The translations under genes and the position numbers were made by a program. From NCBI GenBank assembly GCA_016715075.1, contig JADKBK010000019.1:1-64000 (forward strand): a DNA stretch of 64,000 nt, in the 5' to 3' direction. This DNA is from Bacteroidales bacterium (lineage in GTDB: Bacteria > Bacteroidota > Bacteroidia > Bacteroidales > VadinHA17). Positions 38,063 to 47,486 of the stretch are shown here, piece by piece (the first letter of the stretch is position 1; each line of letters begins with the position of its first letter). Under the pieces are notes generated by a model. It worked only from the letters and a program-made list of their open reading frames with translations. It made no database searches and was not told where the DNA came from.

Positions 38063-38770
38063 ATGAAAACAATAAAAAAACTATTTTTTCTGGTCTGCCT
38101 GTTTGTATTCGGACTGGAATCAATCAATGCACAACTTGACATTGGAGGAACCGATATCCTCTTGGATAAGCTCAGACTGAACAAGGGTCTGGAAGGAGTC
38201 AAAGATATTCTTTATCAGGATATCCAGGGCGATCCCTATATTTTTGCAAACTTCCAGAAAGGTGTTTTATATCTTGCGGCTGATAAGAAATATGATGTTG
38301 AAATCAGGTATGATATCTTTGCAGACCAGATGCACCTTAAATCAAATGATCAGATGTATGCTATTATCCATCCTGAAAGGATAAAGCTGATCGAAGCAGG
38401 GGATACTAAATTCATTTATTCATCTTATCTTAAATCGCCCGCAGATAAAGAACCTGAGGTAAGCACCTTTTTTCTGGTCAGGGCAGATGGTAAGTGCATG
38501 CTTCTTGAAAAGAAGAATATAAGAGTCCAGGATCCCGAACCTGAAAAGCTTTATGTGGCAGCTAAACCCGCAAAGTTTGTCCCTCAGTCCGATACATATT
38601 TTCTTAAAATGGAAGGCAGCAGTGCTGTGAAGTTTAAAAATAAGAAGGAGCTGTTAATTGTACTGAATGATAAATCAAAGGAAATAGACAATTACATTAC
38701 TTCCAATAAGCTGGATATTAAGGAGATTAAAGATCTGGAAAAGATAGTCGCCTATTATAACGGAAAGTAA
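38063..38770 (+). CDS. secreted protein of unknown function
   Basis: A 235-residue protein with a signal peptide (1-22, KKLFFLVCLFVFGLESINA then Q). The mature part is a mix of beta and alpha with GDPYIFANFQKGVLYLAADK near residue 60, and a lysine-rich C-terminal helix (KELLIVLNDKSKEIDNYI). No family is recognised. The ATG at 38063 is chosen because the signal peptide begins there; the frame extends 11 codons upstream into the promoter box. It has its own promoter and is convergent with the CNNM gene. Confidence 0.75.
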   Translation: MKTIKKLFFLVCLFVFGLESINAQLDIGGTDILLDKLRLNKGLEGVKDILYQDIQGDPYIFANFQKGVLYLAADKKYDVEIRYDIFADQMHLKSNDQMYAIIHPERIKLIEAGDTKFIYSSYLKSPADKEPEVSTFFLVRADGKCMLLEKKNIRVQDPEPEKLYVAAKPAKFVPQSDTYFLKMEGSSAVKFKNKKELLIVLNDKSKEIDNYITSNKLDIKEIKDLEKIVAYYNGK

Positions 38771-38780
38771 TCGATATTAG

Positions 38781-40040
38781 CTAGACAATCTTAAGATTCA
38801 CAATCTCCAGCCTGGTGTTTGTGGCACGCAATACTTTAATTAGTATTTTACCTATTCTGATAACATCATTATTGGCCGGTATACTTCCGTAATAAAAAAG
38901 TATCAGACCGGCAAGGGTTTCATAATCATCCTTCTCAGGAAGATTAAGATTGTATTTCTCATTCAGGTAGTCAATCTCCAGACGGCCGGAAAGGATATAT
39001 TCATTCGGACCAGCAATTTTTTCTGTAAGCTCATTCACATCATGTTCATCCTCTATATCTCCGACTATTTCCTCGAGAACATCCTCCATTGTTACCATCC
39101 CCGATGTGCCGCCAAATTCATCCACAACAAGTGCTATATTCTTTTTCTCGTCGACAAATAGTTTCAGAAGCTTATTCGCCGGCATTGTCTCTGGTACAAT
39201 AGCCAGTTTTCTTAATGATGACCTGATATTGGCCGGATTCTTAAAAATATCCTTAAGTTCAAAGTAACCAATGATATTATCAATAGAGTTCTCATATACC
39301 AGAATTCTGGAAAGTCTTGTTTCAATGAATTTGTCCCTTAGATGTTCAACAGTACTCATACAGTCTACTGCTTCAATTTCGGTCCGTGGGATCATGCATT
39401 CCCTGAGCTTTACATTGGAAAAATCCAAAGCATTCTGAAAAATCCGGATATTATGATGATCAGGTTCAGATTTCTCCTGGCTCTGCTTGCTCAGATTTAC
39501 AAAATGATCCAGGTCAACCTTGCTGAAAACAACATTCTCCTGGTCAATTGCAGTAGTTTTTATTCCGAAGAAAATCCTGATGAACAGATTGGATGCGGCA
39601 AGGGTGAATTTGCTGATCGGGTAGAACAGAAAGAAGAAGAAGAGTGTGGGAATACTTAAGAATTTCAGAAAAAAATTGGGTGAAATAATAAAAATAGTCT
39701 TTGGCAGGAATTCAGCAACTAACAAAATCAAAGCGGTGGAAATTATTGTATTGATTATCAGTATTAACAGGTCTGAGTCAATAAATGATGAAAGGGGAGG
39801 ATCAAGCAGCCTGGAAATTACAAGCCCATATATGACAAGGGCAACGTTATTACCGATAAGCATTGTTGCTATATACTGTCCTGGATTATTAGTAAACAGC
39901 CTGAGAATTTCCGACCCGAAAACTCCCTGTTTTCTGTCCAGTTCAATTCTAAGCTTATTCGAAGCAACAAATGCAATCTCCATCCCTGAAAAGAAGGCAG
40001 AAAGGATTATTGCCATAAATATTATCAGGACACCGTTCAT
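38781..40040 (-). CDS. CNNM/HlyC-type transporter-associated membrane protein
   Basis: A 419-residue protein of the CNNM/CorC family (DUF21 + CBS pair + CorC_HlyC), linked to Mg2+ or Co2+ efflux. Residues 1-145 have four hydrophobic segments (for example FMAIILSAFFSGMEIAFVAS). The CBS region (about 205-325) has RECMIPRTEIEAVD and IALVVDEFGGTSGMVTMEDV, the second ending in EEIVGDIEDE. The CorC_HlyC domain is C-terminal (YETLAGLILFYYGSIP). It is last in the mfd-coaX-barrel-lptC-CNNM run. Confidence 0.9.
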   Translation of the reverse strand: MNGVLIIFMAIILSAFFSGMEIAFVASNKLRIELDRKQGVFGSEILRLFTNNPGQYIATMLIGNNVALVIYGLVISRLLDPPLSSFIDSDLLILIINTIISTALILLVAEFLPKTIFIISPNFFLKFLSIPTLFFFFLFYPISKFTLAASNLFIRIFFGIKTTAIDQENVVFSKVDLDHFVNLSKQSQEKSEPDHHNIRIFQNALDFSNVKLRECMIPRTEIEAVDCMSTVEHLRDKFIETRLSRILVYENSIDNIIGYFELKDIFKNPANIRSSLRKLAIVPETMPANKLLKLFVDEKKNIALVVDEFGGTSGMVTMEDVLEEIVGDIEDEHDVNELTEKIAGPNEYILSGRLEIDYLNEKYNLNLPEKDDYETLAGLILFYYGSIPANNDVIRIGKILIKVLRATNTRLEIVNLKIV

Positions 40041-40093
40041 ATGTTAAAATTAACTCTTTTTCTCTGTTTATTTCTTGATCAGCCAAATATGAA

Positions 40094-40663
40094 CTATTCC
40101 TCATCTTTGAGAAAGATAGTAGCGCTTACCTTCTTGATTTTTCGCTTATTCAACCTGGGATCAGACTCAAAACCTGTACCCATCACTATCTGATCCTCAT
40201 TTGTAATCTTCACAAACAGATCGGAATAAATAAGGTCCTTTTTTTCATCCCAGAATAAGATCTCGGTTTCAAGCTTATCATTTCCCTCATTTATTACAAC
40301 AACACTATCCCTGAGTTCCCATAGAAACTCTGATTTGGTATATTTTGCATACTTTGCCGTAACAGAACCAGCGGGATCCTTGCGGCCATCATAGAAAATT
40401 ACCCTGATACCGGATTTGAATTCATAATAAGGTGCATCAGAATTGGTATACTCCTCCATAAGGGGTGCATACATTATAAGTTTCAGACGGCATGAATCGG
40501 TATAAACTGTTTCGAAGTCCTTAACTGTAAGTGAGGGGAGTGTGAGAAGATCGGATTTTGGAATAAGATCAATTTTATTTTCGCACGACAAAACCACTAA
40601 CATTGCAGATAACAATATATAAACCCTGAGCAGAGTTTTGTAGGCGAATGGAGGATGTTTCAT
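40094..40663 (-). CDS. lptC: LPS export periplasmic protein LptC (lipoprotein form)
   Basis: Part of the Lpt bridge that carries LPS from the inner membrane to the outer membrane. The 189-residue protein has a lipobox with Cys27 (VVLSC) in place of the transmembrane anchor of proteobacterial LptC, as is usual in Bacteroidota. The OstA-like core is seen in GIRVIFYDGRKDPAGSVTAK, AKYTKSEFLWELRDSVVV and YSDLFVKITNEDQIVMGTGF. It lies between the barrel gene and the CNNM gene, the common order in this phylum. Confidence 0.85.
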   Translation of the reverse strand: MKHPPFAYKTLLRVYILLSAMLVVLSCENKIDLIPKSDLLTLPSLTVKDFETVYTDSCRLKLIMYAPLMEEYTNSDAPYYEFKSGIRVIFYDGRKDPAGSVTAKYAKYTKSEFLWELRDSVVVINEGNDKLETEILFWDEKKDLIYSDLFVKITNEDQIVMGTGFESDPRLNKRKIKKVSATIFLKDEE

Positions 40664-40718
40664 TACTGTCGGATTTATTTCTCAGCTCCTGAAACAATAA
40701 AGCCTGAGTTATTGATAT

Positions 40719-42002
40719 TTATTCGTATTTACGCTTTATAAACCAGAAATCGTAGAGATTCAGACTTATCCCCATTGTATAGAAGTTTTCCCTGTGAACT
40801 GTCCCAACACCTGAACCGTTTTTCCTGGTGAAGTCAAAAAATAAATTGGTTCTTGAATATGTTCTTCTCATTGGGATACCAAGCCCAAGACTTGCTCCAA
40901 ATTCCTTTATCTGTTCGTTCTTTATGACAAGATATGTATCGCCGATATGGGCTCCCGCACGATACTCGAGTCTTCTGATAAGACTGTAATTCGAATATTT
41001 GTCAGGAATATATTCAAGTCCGAAGCGAAATGACCTGGAATCTGCGGCATAATTTCCTCCTCCGGGAAGCACTGAGCCTGACCATCTGGTCATGATATAG
41101 TCAAAGCCAACTGTGAATTTGTTTAGTTTCCCGAAAGTAAATCCCAGTCCAAGTGTCCCTGGGATAAATGTTTTTGTGCTGTCGTCAGAAATGTAGGAGA
41201 TTGTATCTCTTGTACTGTATGCTGTGTACTTGTAAGCCAGCTGTGAATAACCGGTAGTAAAGTTCTTCTGGGCGGTAAATGAGATTCCTGCATTAAGAAA
41301 ATAATCATTCTTAAGTGCGGCAGTATAATGTAACCCGTAATTAAAATTAATCCCGTGCATCTCAATCTTCTCCGTTGCATTATTTTGATAGGCATTTGTA
41401 TAGTCATCATAATTGATTGTATATGCCCTTTTTAACTCTCCGAACATCAACATCATATTTACCCCGAGGGAGAAATTCTTATTGATCTTTAATCCTGTTC
41501 CAAGGAAAAAATTGTTAAACCCTCCATCACCACTGTGTACCGAAGTATATTCACCTACAAGCGGATCATAATCTGGGTCAGTCTTTGTAACCGATTCCGC
41601 AAGTTTATAATAACCACTGCTCACAGGGACAATACCTACTGCCACTCCAAACCCTTTTGCAAGTGGAAAACCTATCAGAAGATGATCAAAATTCATATCA
41701 TTTGAAGAAAAGTGCTGTTCCCCGTCAGATAATTTTAATATCCCAAAATCAAGACCGATATCAAAAATGAATGAGTTGGTATCAATGCTGCTGTATGAGG
41801 CGGGATTTGCAAAATATATTGAATTGTTACTTTTCATTCCAACCCCGATACCTCCCATTCCAAGACTTTTGAATGAAGCTGCGGGTTCAAGATTGCCTAA
41901 ATTGAACCTTGCATAGGGGGAATTGATCTGTTTCTGGCCGGTGGCGGTAAATGTGACAAGGAAAAACAGGGTTAAAATGGCTGATATTGCTTTATACTGC
42001 AT
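40719..42002 (-). CDS. outer membrane beta-barrel protein (FadL/OmpP1-like)
   Basis: A 427-residue protein with a signal peptide (1-22, ending TATGQ) and INSPYARFNLGNLEP, then FKSLGMGGIGVGMKSNNSIYFANPASYSSID, a pattern typical of FadL-like barrels (given here in part: FKSLGMGGIG and YFANPASYSS). Repeated barrel strands follow to an aromatic C-terminus. Substrate unknown. It overlaps coaX by 11 bases at its 5' end and precedes lptC by 55 bases. Confidence 0.75.
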   Translation of the reverse strand: MQYKAISAILTLFFLVTFTATGQKQINSPYARFNLGNLEPAASFKSLGMGGIGVGMKSNNSIYFANPASYSSIDTNSFIFDIGLDFGILKLSDGEQHFSSNDMNFDHLLIGFPLAKGFGVAVGIVPVSSGYYKLAESVTKTDPDYDPLVGEYTSVHSGDGGFNNFFLGTGLKINKNFSLGVNMMLMFGELKRAYTINYDDYTNAYQNNATEKIEMHGINFNYGLHYTAALKNDYFLNAGISFTAQKNFTTGYSQLAYKYTAYSTRDTISYISDDSTKTFIPGTLGLGFTFGKLNKFTVGFDYIMTRWSGSVLPGGGNYAADSRSFRFGLEYIPDKYSNYSLIRRLEYRAGAHIGDTYLVIKNEQIKEFGASLGLGIPMRRTYSRTNLFFDFTRKNGSGVGTVHRENFYTMGISLNLYDFWFIKRKYE

Positions 42003-42714
42003 TGTATTCTAAAATATAATTTAATCCATCAATCACAATATCAGGCATATATGTGAATTGATGATTGATTTTGTCTTTAAGAAATGCACTGTCTCCGCCT
42101 GTAAAGATTATTTTAAAATCAGAACTCTTTTTTTCAAACGTGCGAATATACTCATTTATTTCATATGTTACCCCCGTAATTACTCCTGCCAGTATCGCAT
42201 CAGCAGTGTTTTGTCCCGGATCTGTAAAACTTCGGGCAGGTGTTAGAAGGGGTAGTTTCCCTGTAAATTTATTTAATGCCTTGAATCTCATATTCAATCC
42301 AGGTGAGATATTCCCGCCTTTGTAAATGCCAGCGGAGAGATAATCATATGTAATTGCGCTGCCTGAGTCAATTATCAGGATCTCTGACTCAGGAAATAGA
42401 TTATATGCTCCTGCTGCTCCCGCAATTCTGTCGGGACCAAGGGTCGCAGGTGTTTTATATTCAATTTTGAATGGGAGTTTTGACCTATAAGTGAGAATAT
42501 GAACATATGAGATTTTTGCAGTCAAAAGACTTGTCATTGCGGCTGGGATCTTTTTAACAGAAGAGATTATGACCTTTTCAATACTGTAGTTAATTAACTC
42601 CATTTCAAGCTCTCGGCTGTCAGTCTCTTCCAGCCTTCTGGTACGTAGTTTCTGCCCCTTGTCATATACTGCAAGTTTTGTGCTTGTATTTCCGATGTCA
42701 ACAATGAGGTTCAT
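41992..42714 (-). CDS. coaX: type III pantothenate kinase
   Basis: First step of CoA synthesis. The ASKHA-fold phosphate 1 motif DIGNTSTKLA (5-14), GPDRIAGAAGAY, DSGSAITYDYL and FTGGDSAFL are all present. Length is 240 residues, normal for CoaX. It is encoded between mfd and the FadL-like barrel. Confidence 0.95.
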   Translation of the reverse strand: MNLIVDIGNTSTKLAVYDKGQKLRTRRLEETDSRELEMELINYSIEKVIISSVKKIPAAMTSLLTAKISYVHILTYRSKLPFKIEYKTPATLGPDRIAGAAGAYNLFPESEILIIDSGSAITYDYLSAGIYKGGNISPGLNMRFKALNKFTGKLPLLTPARSFTDPGQNTADAILAGVITGVTYEINEYIRTFEKKSSDFKIIFTGGDSAFLKDKINHQFTYMPDIVIDGLNYILEYNAV

Positions 42715-42755
42715 GGTGCAAAAGTAGTAAAAAGTGCAGAGAGTGGCTAAAGTGA

Positions 42756-45700
42756 CTAAAGTTTAGTCGCTTCTCCTAGAATATCATCGAGTATGCGTGT
42801 GGCCGACTTTACCGACTTTACACCAGAAACTGTGAGGCTTAGTTTGGTGGTTTTTTGTTTTATATTCATCTGCCGGGGTTTTCTGTTTACATAATTCATT
42901 ATTGAGACAAAAAGCTCACTCCTGTAAAACTGCGAGTTATGGTCGGAAACAAAATAGGCTATCAGCAGGTCGTTCTTCAGGACTATTTTTTCAATTCCAA
43001 GTTTAATTGCCATCCATTTAATTCTTACTATATCGACAAGCGCTTCAGCCGGATCAGGGATCTTTCCGAACCTGTCAACAAGCTTCTGCCTGAAAAGCTC
43101 CAGGGCTTCATCAGATTCGATCTCATTTAACTCCTTATATAACCTTATCCTTTCAGAAATATTTGAGATATACTCATCCGGAAACATTATTTCCAGGTCA
43201 GTATCAATCTGGAAATCCCGGACAAAAGCTTTTGCAGGTCTGGTTTTTTCCCTGACCGGGTTCTTATCCCCGGGCGTTGACTGATCCTGAAACTCTGACT
43301 CTTTAAGTTCGGACAGGGCTTCATTCAGAATTCGCTGATAAGTCTCAAATCCCACATCGGCAATAAAGCCGCTTTGCTCACCTCCTAACAGGTTACCTGA
43401 TCCCCTGATATCAAGATCCTGCATGGCTATATTAAATCCGCTGCCGAGTTCTGAAAATTCCTCGATTGCTTTCAGTCGTCTCCTTGCTTCGTGTGTAAGG
43501 GTGCTCAGTGGAGGAGAAAGCAGGTAGCAGAATGCCTTTTTATTTGAGCGGCCGACTCTCCCGCGAAGCTGATGCAGTTCTGAGAGCCCGAAATGATGTG
43601 CATCATTTATGAAAATGGTATTGGCATTGGGAATATCCAGCCCCGATTCAATAATTGTTGTACCAAGCAGGACATCATAATCTCCCTGGATAAAGTCATA
43701 CATTACATTCTCCACATGGGTACCATCCATCTGGCCGTGAACAATGGCTGTTTTAACATTTGGACAGATCCTGTTTATCTGAGCCTCAATCTGCTTTATA
43801 TTCTCAACCCTGTTATGTATAAAGAATACCTGACCGTTTCTGGCAACTTCGTATTCAATACCTTCTTTTACTATCTCCTCATTATACCCATATAACTCGG
43901 TTGCTATCGGCATTCTGTTTGGCGGCGGTGTATTAATAATTGACAGGTCGCGGGCACCCATAAGGGAGAACTGCAGTGTACGGGGTATCGGAGTGGCGGT
44001 CAGAGTGAGGGTATCTACATTCGCCCTGAGTTTTTTAAGTTTCTCCTTTACAGAAACTCCGAATCGTTGTTCTTCATCAATGACCAGAAGGCCGAGATCT
44101 TTGAATTTTACATCCTGCCCTGCAAGTTTATGAGTACCTATTATAATATCTATCTTTCCTTCAGCCAGTCGCTCCAGGATTTTTTTCTGCTCTGCAGCTT
44201 TTTTATGACGGCTTATGTATTCAATGTTACAGGGAAATCCTTTGAGGCGTGCTGAGAATGTTTTGTAATGTTGCAGTGCAAGAATAGTTGTAGGCACCAG
44301 CACTGCAGTCTGTTTACTGTCAGCAGCTGCCTTAAATGCAGCTCTTATTGCTATCTCTGTCTTACCGAATCCCACATCGCCGCATACAAGGCGGTCCATC
44401 GGATGATCTGCTTCCATATCCTCCTTTACCGCGACCGATGTGGTCAACTGATCAGGTGTATCTTCATAAATAAAGGATGCTTCCAGTTCCCGCTGAAGAT
44501 ACGAATCAGGCGAAAATGGGAAGCCAGGCGAGCCCTGCCTCTTGGCATACAGCAGTATAAGATCTTTGGCTATATCCTTTACCCTGGCTTTGGTGCTCTG
44601 CTTGAGCTTCTGCCAGGCCCCGGAACCGAGCTTGTATATCTTAGGTTCAGCATTATCCTTCCCCTTATACTTGGAAATACGGTGCAGGGAATGAATGCCT
44701 ACATAAAGAATGTCATTATCCCTGTAAACAAGTTTTATCGCTTCCTGAATTTTGCCGTTGACCTCGATCTTTTCAAGTCCTCCAAACTTCCCTATTCCAT
44801 GATCGATATGTACAACGTAGTCACCTGGATTCAAACCGGTCAGCTCTTTGACCGAGATACTCTCTTTCCTGGTGAAGAACCCTCTGATCTTAAATTTATG
44901 ATACCGGTCAAATATCTGATGATCAGTAAAAACTGATATTTTCAGATCATGGTCTGTAAATCCGCCATGAAGATTAAGCAGTAAAGGAATGAAGTGGACC
45001 TCAGGATTGATCTCCGCGAAGATATCCCTTAGCCTTTCGATCTGTGAAGAGCTTTCGGAGATTATATATGTATTGTATCCCTCAGTATTGTTTGACAGAA
45101 GCTTTCCTGTAAGCAGTTCAAAATTCTTGTTAAATACAGGCTGCGGTTCACAATGGAATTCAAATCTGGAATCCGGCTCAAACATGCTTTTCCTTCCTAT
45201 CTCGGCAATCCTGAACCTGGTACAGTGATCAATAAACTGATTCCCTGTCATCACAACATCCTTTTTCCCGGAGATCTGGCCGGTATCTTCCCTGTCGGTT
45301 GTCTGAAAGTATATATTGTTGATCTTCTCCTTTATATATTCTGCATCTTCAATCCAAATTACAGCTGAAGGTGGCAAAAAGTCGGTAAAGGAATCATTTA
45401 TCTCTTCTATTGAAATATCCTGAATATTCGGGATAATTGATATTTGCTTGTGGTTTTCCCTGGAGAGCTGATCATCTGTATTGAATGACCTGATAGTCTC
45501 AACTTCCTCACCAAAAAAATCGATCCTGTATGGCAGATCTGCTGAATAGGAGAAGACGTCTGCAATACTTCCTCTGATGGAATACTGCCCTGGCTCATAT
45601 ACAAAATCAGTTCTTACAAAGTTGTATTCATGAAGCATCTCTTCGAGGAATTCAAGTGAAATCCTGTCTCCCTTGTTAATATTGAAAGTATTCTTTTTAA

Positions 45701-46115
45701 GATTTCTCCTGCTTACCACTTTTTCCATAACGGATTCAGGGTAAGTAATGATGATCCCCTTTCTCTTTCCGGAGGCAAGATGATTCAGAACCTCTGTACG
45801 CAGGACAATATTTGCCGGTTCGGTCTGCTCGTACTGCACAGAACGTTTGTATGTTGAAGGAAAAAAGAATACGGACTCTTCTCCGACAGAGGAGATCAGG
45901 TCGTTATAGAAATATGCTGCATCCTCTTTTTCAGGAAGAATTACCAGATGGGTAGTCTGTGACTTGTGGAATACAACGGACAGAACCATTGCTTTTGCAG
46001 AGCCTGAGAGCCCCTCAATTCTGATCTTCCCTGAAGTGCCATCATTCACCGTCCCCGCCAGGGAGGGCATAAGAGGATGGTTGGTGTAATGTTCTGTGAG
46101 CTGGTTTATTTTCAT
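42756..46115 (-). CDS. mfd: transcription-repair coupling factor
   Basis: Removes stalled RNA polymerase and recruits UvrAB. The 1119 residues contain the UvrB-like N-terminal part, the CarD-like RNA polymerase-interacting domain (PGDYVVHIDHGIGKFGGLE), the RecG-like helicase core with Walker A GDVGFGKTEIA and DEEQRFG, TATPIPRTLQFSL, LLGTTIIESGLDIPNANT, and HQLRGRVGRSNKKAFCYLL, and the C-terminal domain (DTDLEIMFPDEYI). It heads the minus-strand run through to the CNNM gene. Confidence 0.97.
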   Translation of the reverse strand: MKINQLTEHYTNHPLMPSLAGTVNDGTSGKIRIEGLSGSAKAMVLSVVFHKSQTTHLVILPEKEDAAYFYNDLISSVGEESVFFFPSTYKRSVQYEQTEPANIVLRTEVLNHLASGKRKGIIITYPESVMEKVVSRRNLKKNTFNINKGDRISLEFLEEMLHEYNFVRTDFVYEPGQYSIRGSIADVFSYSADLPYRIDFFGEEVETIRSFNTDDQLSRENHKQISIIPNIQDISIEEINDSFTDFLPPSAVIWIEDAEYIKEKINNIYFQTTDREDTGQISGKKDVVMTGNQFIDHCTRFRIAEIGRKSMFEPDSRFEFHCEPQPVFNKNFELLTGKLLSNNTEGYNTYIISESSSQIERLRDIFAEINPEVHFIPLLLNLHGGFTDHDLKISVFTDHQIFDRYHKFKIRGFFTRKESISVKELTGLNPGDYVVHIDHGIGKFGGLEKIEVNGKIQEAIKLVYRDNDILYVGIHSLHRISKYKGKDNAEPKIYKLGSGAWQKLKQSTKARVKDIAKDLILLYAKRQGSPGFPFSPDSYLQRELEASFIYEDTPDQLTTSVAVKEDMEADHPMDRLVCGDVGFGKTEIAIRAAFKAAADSKQTAVLVPTTILALQHYKTFSARLKGFPCNIEYISRHKKAAEQKKILERLAEGKIDIIIGTHKLAGQDVKFKDLGLLVIDEEQRFGVSVKEKLKKLRANVDTLTLTATPIPRTLQFSLMGARDLSIINTPPPNRMPIATELYGYNEEIVKEGIEYEVARNGQVFFIHNRVENIKQIEAQINRICPNVKTAIVHGQMDGTHVENVMYDFIQGDYDVLLGTTIIESGLDIPNANTIFINDAHHFGLSELHQLRGRVGRSNKKAFCYLLSPPLSTLTHEARRRLKAIEEFSELGSGFNIAMQDLDIRGSGNLLGGEQSGFIADVGFETYQRILNEALSELKESEFQDQSTPGDKNPVREKTRPAKAFVRDFQIDTDLEIMFPDEYISNISERIRLYKELNEIESDEALELFRQKLVDRFGKIPDPAEALVDIVRIKWMAIKLGIEKIVLKNDLLIAYFVSDHNSQFYRSELFVSIMNYVNRKPRQMNIKQKTTKLSLTVSGVKSVKSATRILDDILGEATKL

Positions 46116-46132
46116 CTGAACTGTTTCGCGGG

Positions 46133-46140
46133 CAAATTTA
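46133..46140 (-). promoter_or_regulatory. -7 promoter element upstream of mfd
   Basis: On the minus strand reads TAAATTTG, matching TAnnTTTG, 17 bases before the mfd ATG. No convincing -33 box. Confidence 0.45.
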
Positions 46141-46223
46141 CAAAAATGAATCTTAATAGAGATGTTTGGCTGGTGAATTGCGATCTGTAACAGAATTGTT
46201 AATTTTAAGCCAAATTTTAATCA

Positions 46224-47480
46224 ATGAAGGTATATAAGTTTGGCGGGGCATCAGTGAAGGATGGTTCCGGTATCAGGAATATGGCAAAAATAGTGTCAGG
46301 AGTATCAGATGATCTGGTCATTGTCGTATCAGCCTTCGGAAAGACAACAAATTCCCTGGAGAGAGTTCTTAAGGCCTGGATCAGCAGAGATAAGGGTTAT
46401 CTGAATCTGCTTGATGAAGTATACCTGTATCACCAGTCGGTGATGAATGAACTCTTTTCCGGCAAGGGAACGGTAGCAGACAATATCGACAACTCCTTTG
46501 CCAGGCTGAGGGAGTATCTTTATGATGGCAGCAGGAGGGCGTACGATTTTGAATATGATCAGGTTGTATCATACGGAGAGGTTTGGTCAACAATAATTGT
46601 TGCAGGTTTCCTGAAAACATTACTGCCGGAAACCGGGTGGATTGACATCAGGACAAATCTTATAACAGATGACAGGTTCAGGGATGCAAATATTTTATGG
46701 AGTGAAAGCAGCAGCAGGGTCAATAAGGTATTTGATTTCAGTGTTAACCGGATTTATGTTACACAGGGTTTCATAGGAGGAACTGTTTCAGGGCAAACAA
46801 CTACACTCGGAAGAGAGGGTTCCGACTATACTGCTGCCATAATTGCCAATATGCTCGATGCTGAAAGTGTTGTTGTATGGAAGGATGTTCCGGGAATCCT
46901 GAATGCTGATCCAAAATGGCTTCCGGATGCAAGGCGGCTTGATGAAATTTCTTACAAGGAAGCTGTTGAGATGACCTTCTCCGGTGCAAAGGTAATTCAC
47001 CCCAAAACAATCAAACCACTGCATAACAAGAATATTCCGCTTCATGTGCGGTCTTTCATAAATCCTTCGGGTGAAGGTACAATCATAAAAGCCGATGCGG
47101 CTATCAGGGAAATTATGCCGGTTTTCATCAGGAAGGAGGAACAAATACTTATTTCAATACTTCCAAAGGATTTCTCTTTTGTGATGGGAGATAATCTTGG
47201 CAGGATCTTTCACTTTTTCATGGTTCATGGTATAAAGGTAAACCTTGTTGAAGCCAGTGCAGTAAGCATAGATGTTTGTCTTGATGATGAGAGAACCAAG
47301 GTCGATGCCCTTATAAATGATCTGAAGTCTGACTTTTCAGCGGTTTATAATGAAAAGGTGGAAATGTTGTCAATACGGCATTATACCCCCGAGTCTTTGG
47401 ACAGAATTACAAAGGGAAGGGAAATATTGCTCGAACAACGGACAAGGAGTACTGTAAGATATGTTGTGAGACAGGTATAA
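46224..47480 (+). CDS. lysC: aspartate kinase
   Basis: First enzyme of the aspartate-family amino acid pathway. KFGGASVKDG (5-14) is the N-terminal kinase signature; TLGREGSDYTAAI, VVWKDVPGILNADP and FSGAKVIHPKT are the remaining active-site blocks. ACT-like regulatory segments fill the C-terminal part (about 300-405). It is monofunctional: at 418 residues there is no homoserine dehydrogenase domain. No leader peptide or riboswitch is seen upstream. Confidence 0.93.
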   Translation: MKVYKFGGASVKDGSGIRNMAKIVSGVSDDLVIVVSAFGKTTNSLERVLKAWISRDKGYLNLLDEVYLYHQSVMNELFSGKGTVADNIDNSFARLREYLYDGSRRAYDFEYDQVVSYGEVWSTIIVAGFLKTLLPETGWIDIRTNLITDDRFRDANILWSESSSRVNKVFDFSVNRIYVTQGFIGGTVSGQTTTLGREGSDYTAAIIANMLDAESVVVWKDVPGILNADPKWLPDARRLDEISYKEAVEMTFSGAKVIHPKTIKPLHNKNIPLHVRSFINPSGEGTIIKADAAIREIMPVFIRKEEQILISILPKDFSFVMGDNLGRIFHFFMVHGIKVNLVEASAVSIDVCLDDERTKVDALINDLKSDFSAVYNEKVEMLSIRHYTPESLDRITKGREILLEQRTRSTVRYVVRQV

Positions 47481-47486
47481 TTGAAC

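Noticed and set aside
44268..44936. 222-residue plus-strand ORF
   Set aside because: Antisense to the mfd helicase region; cysteine-rich shadow with no family features.
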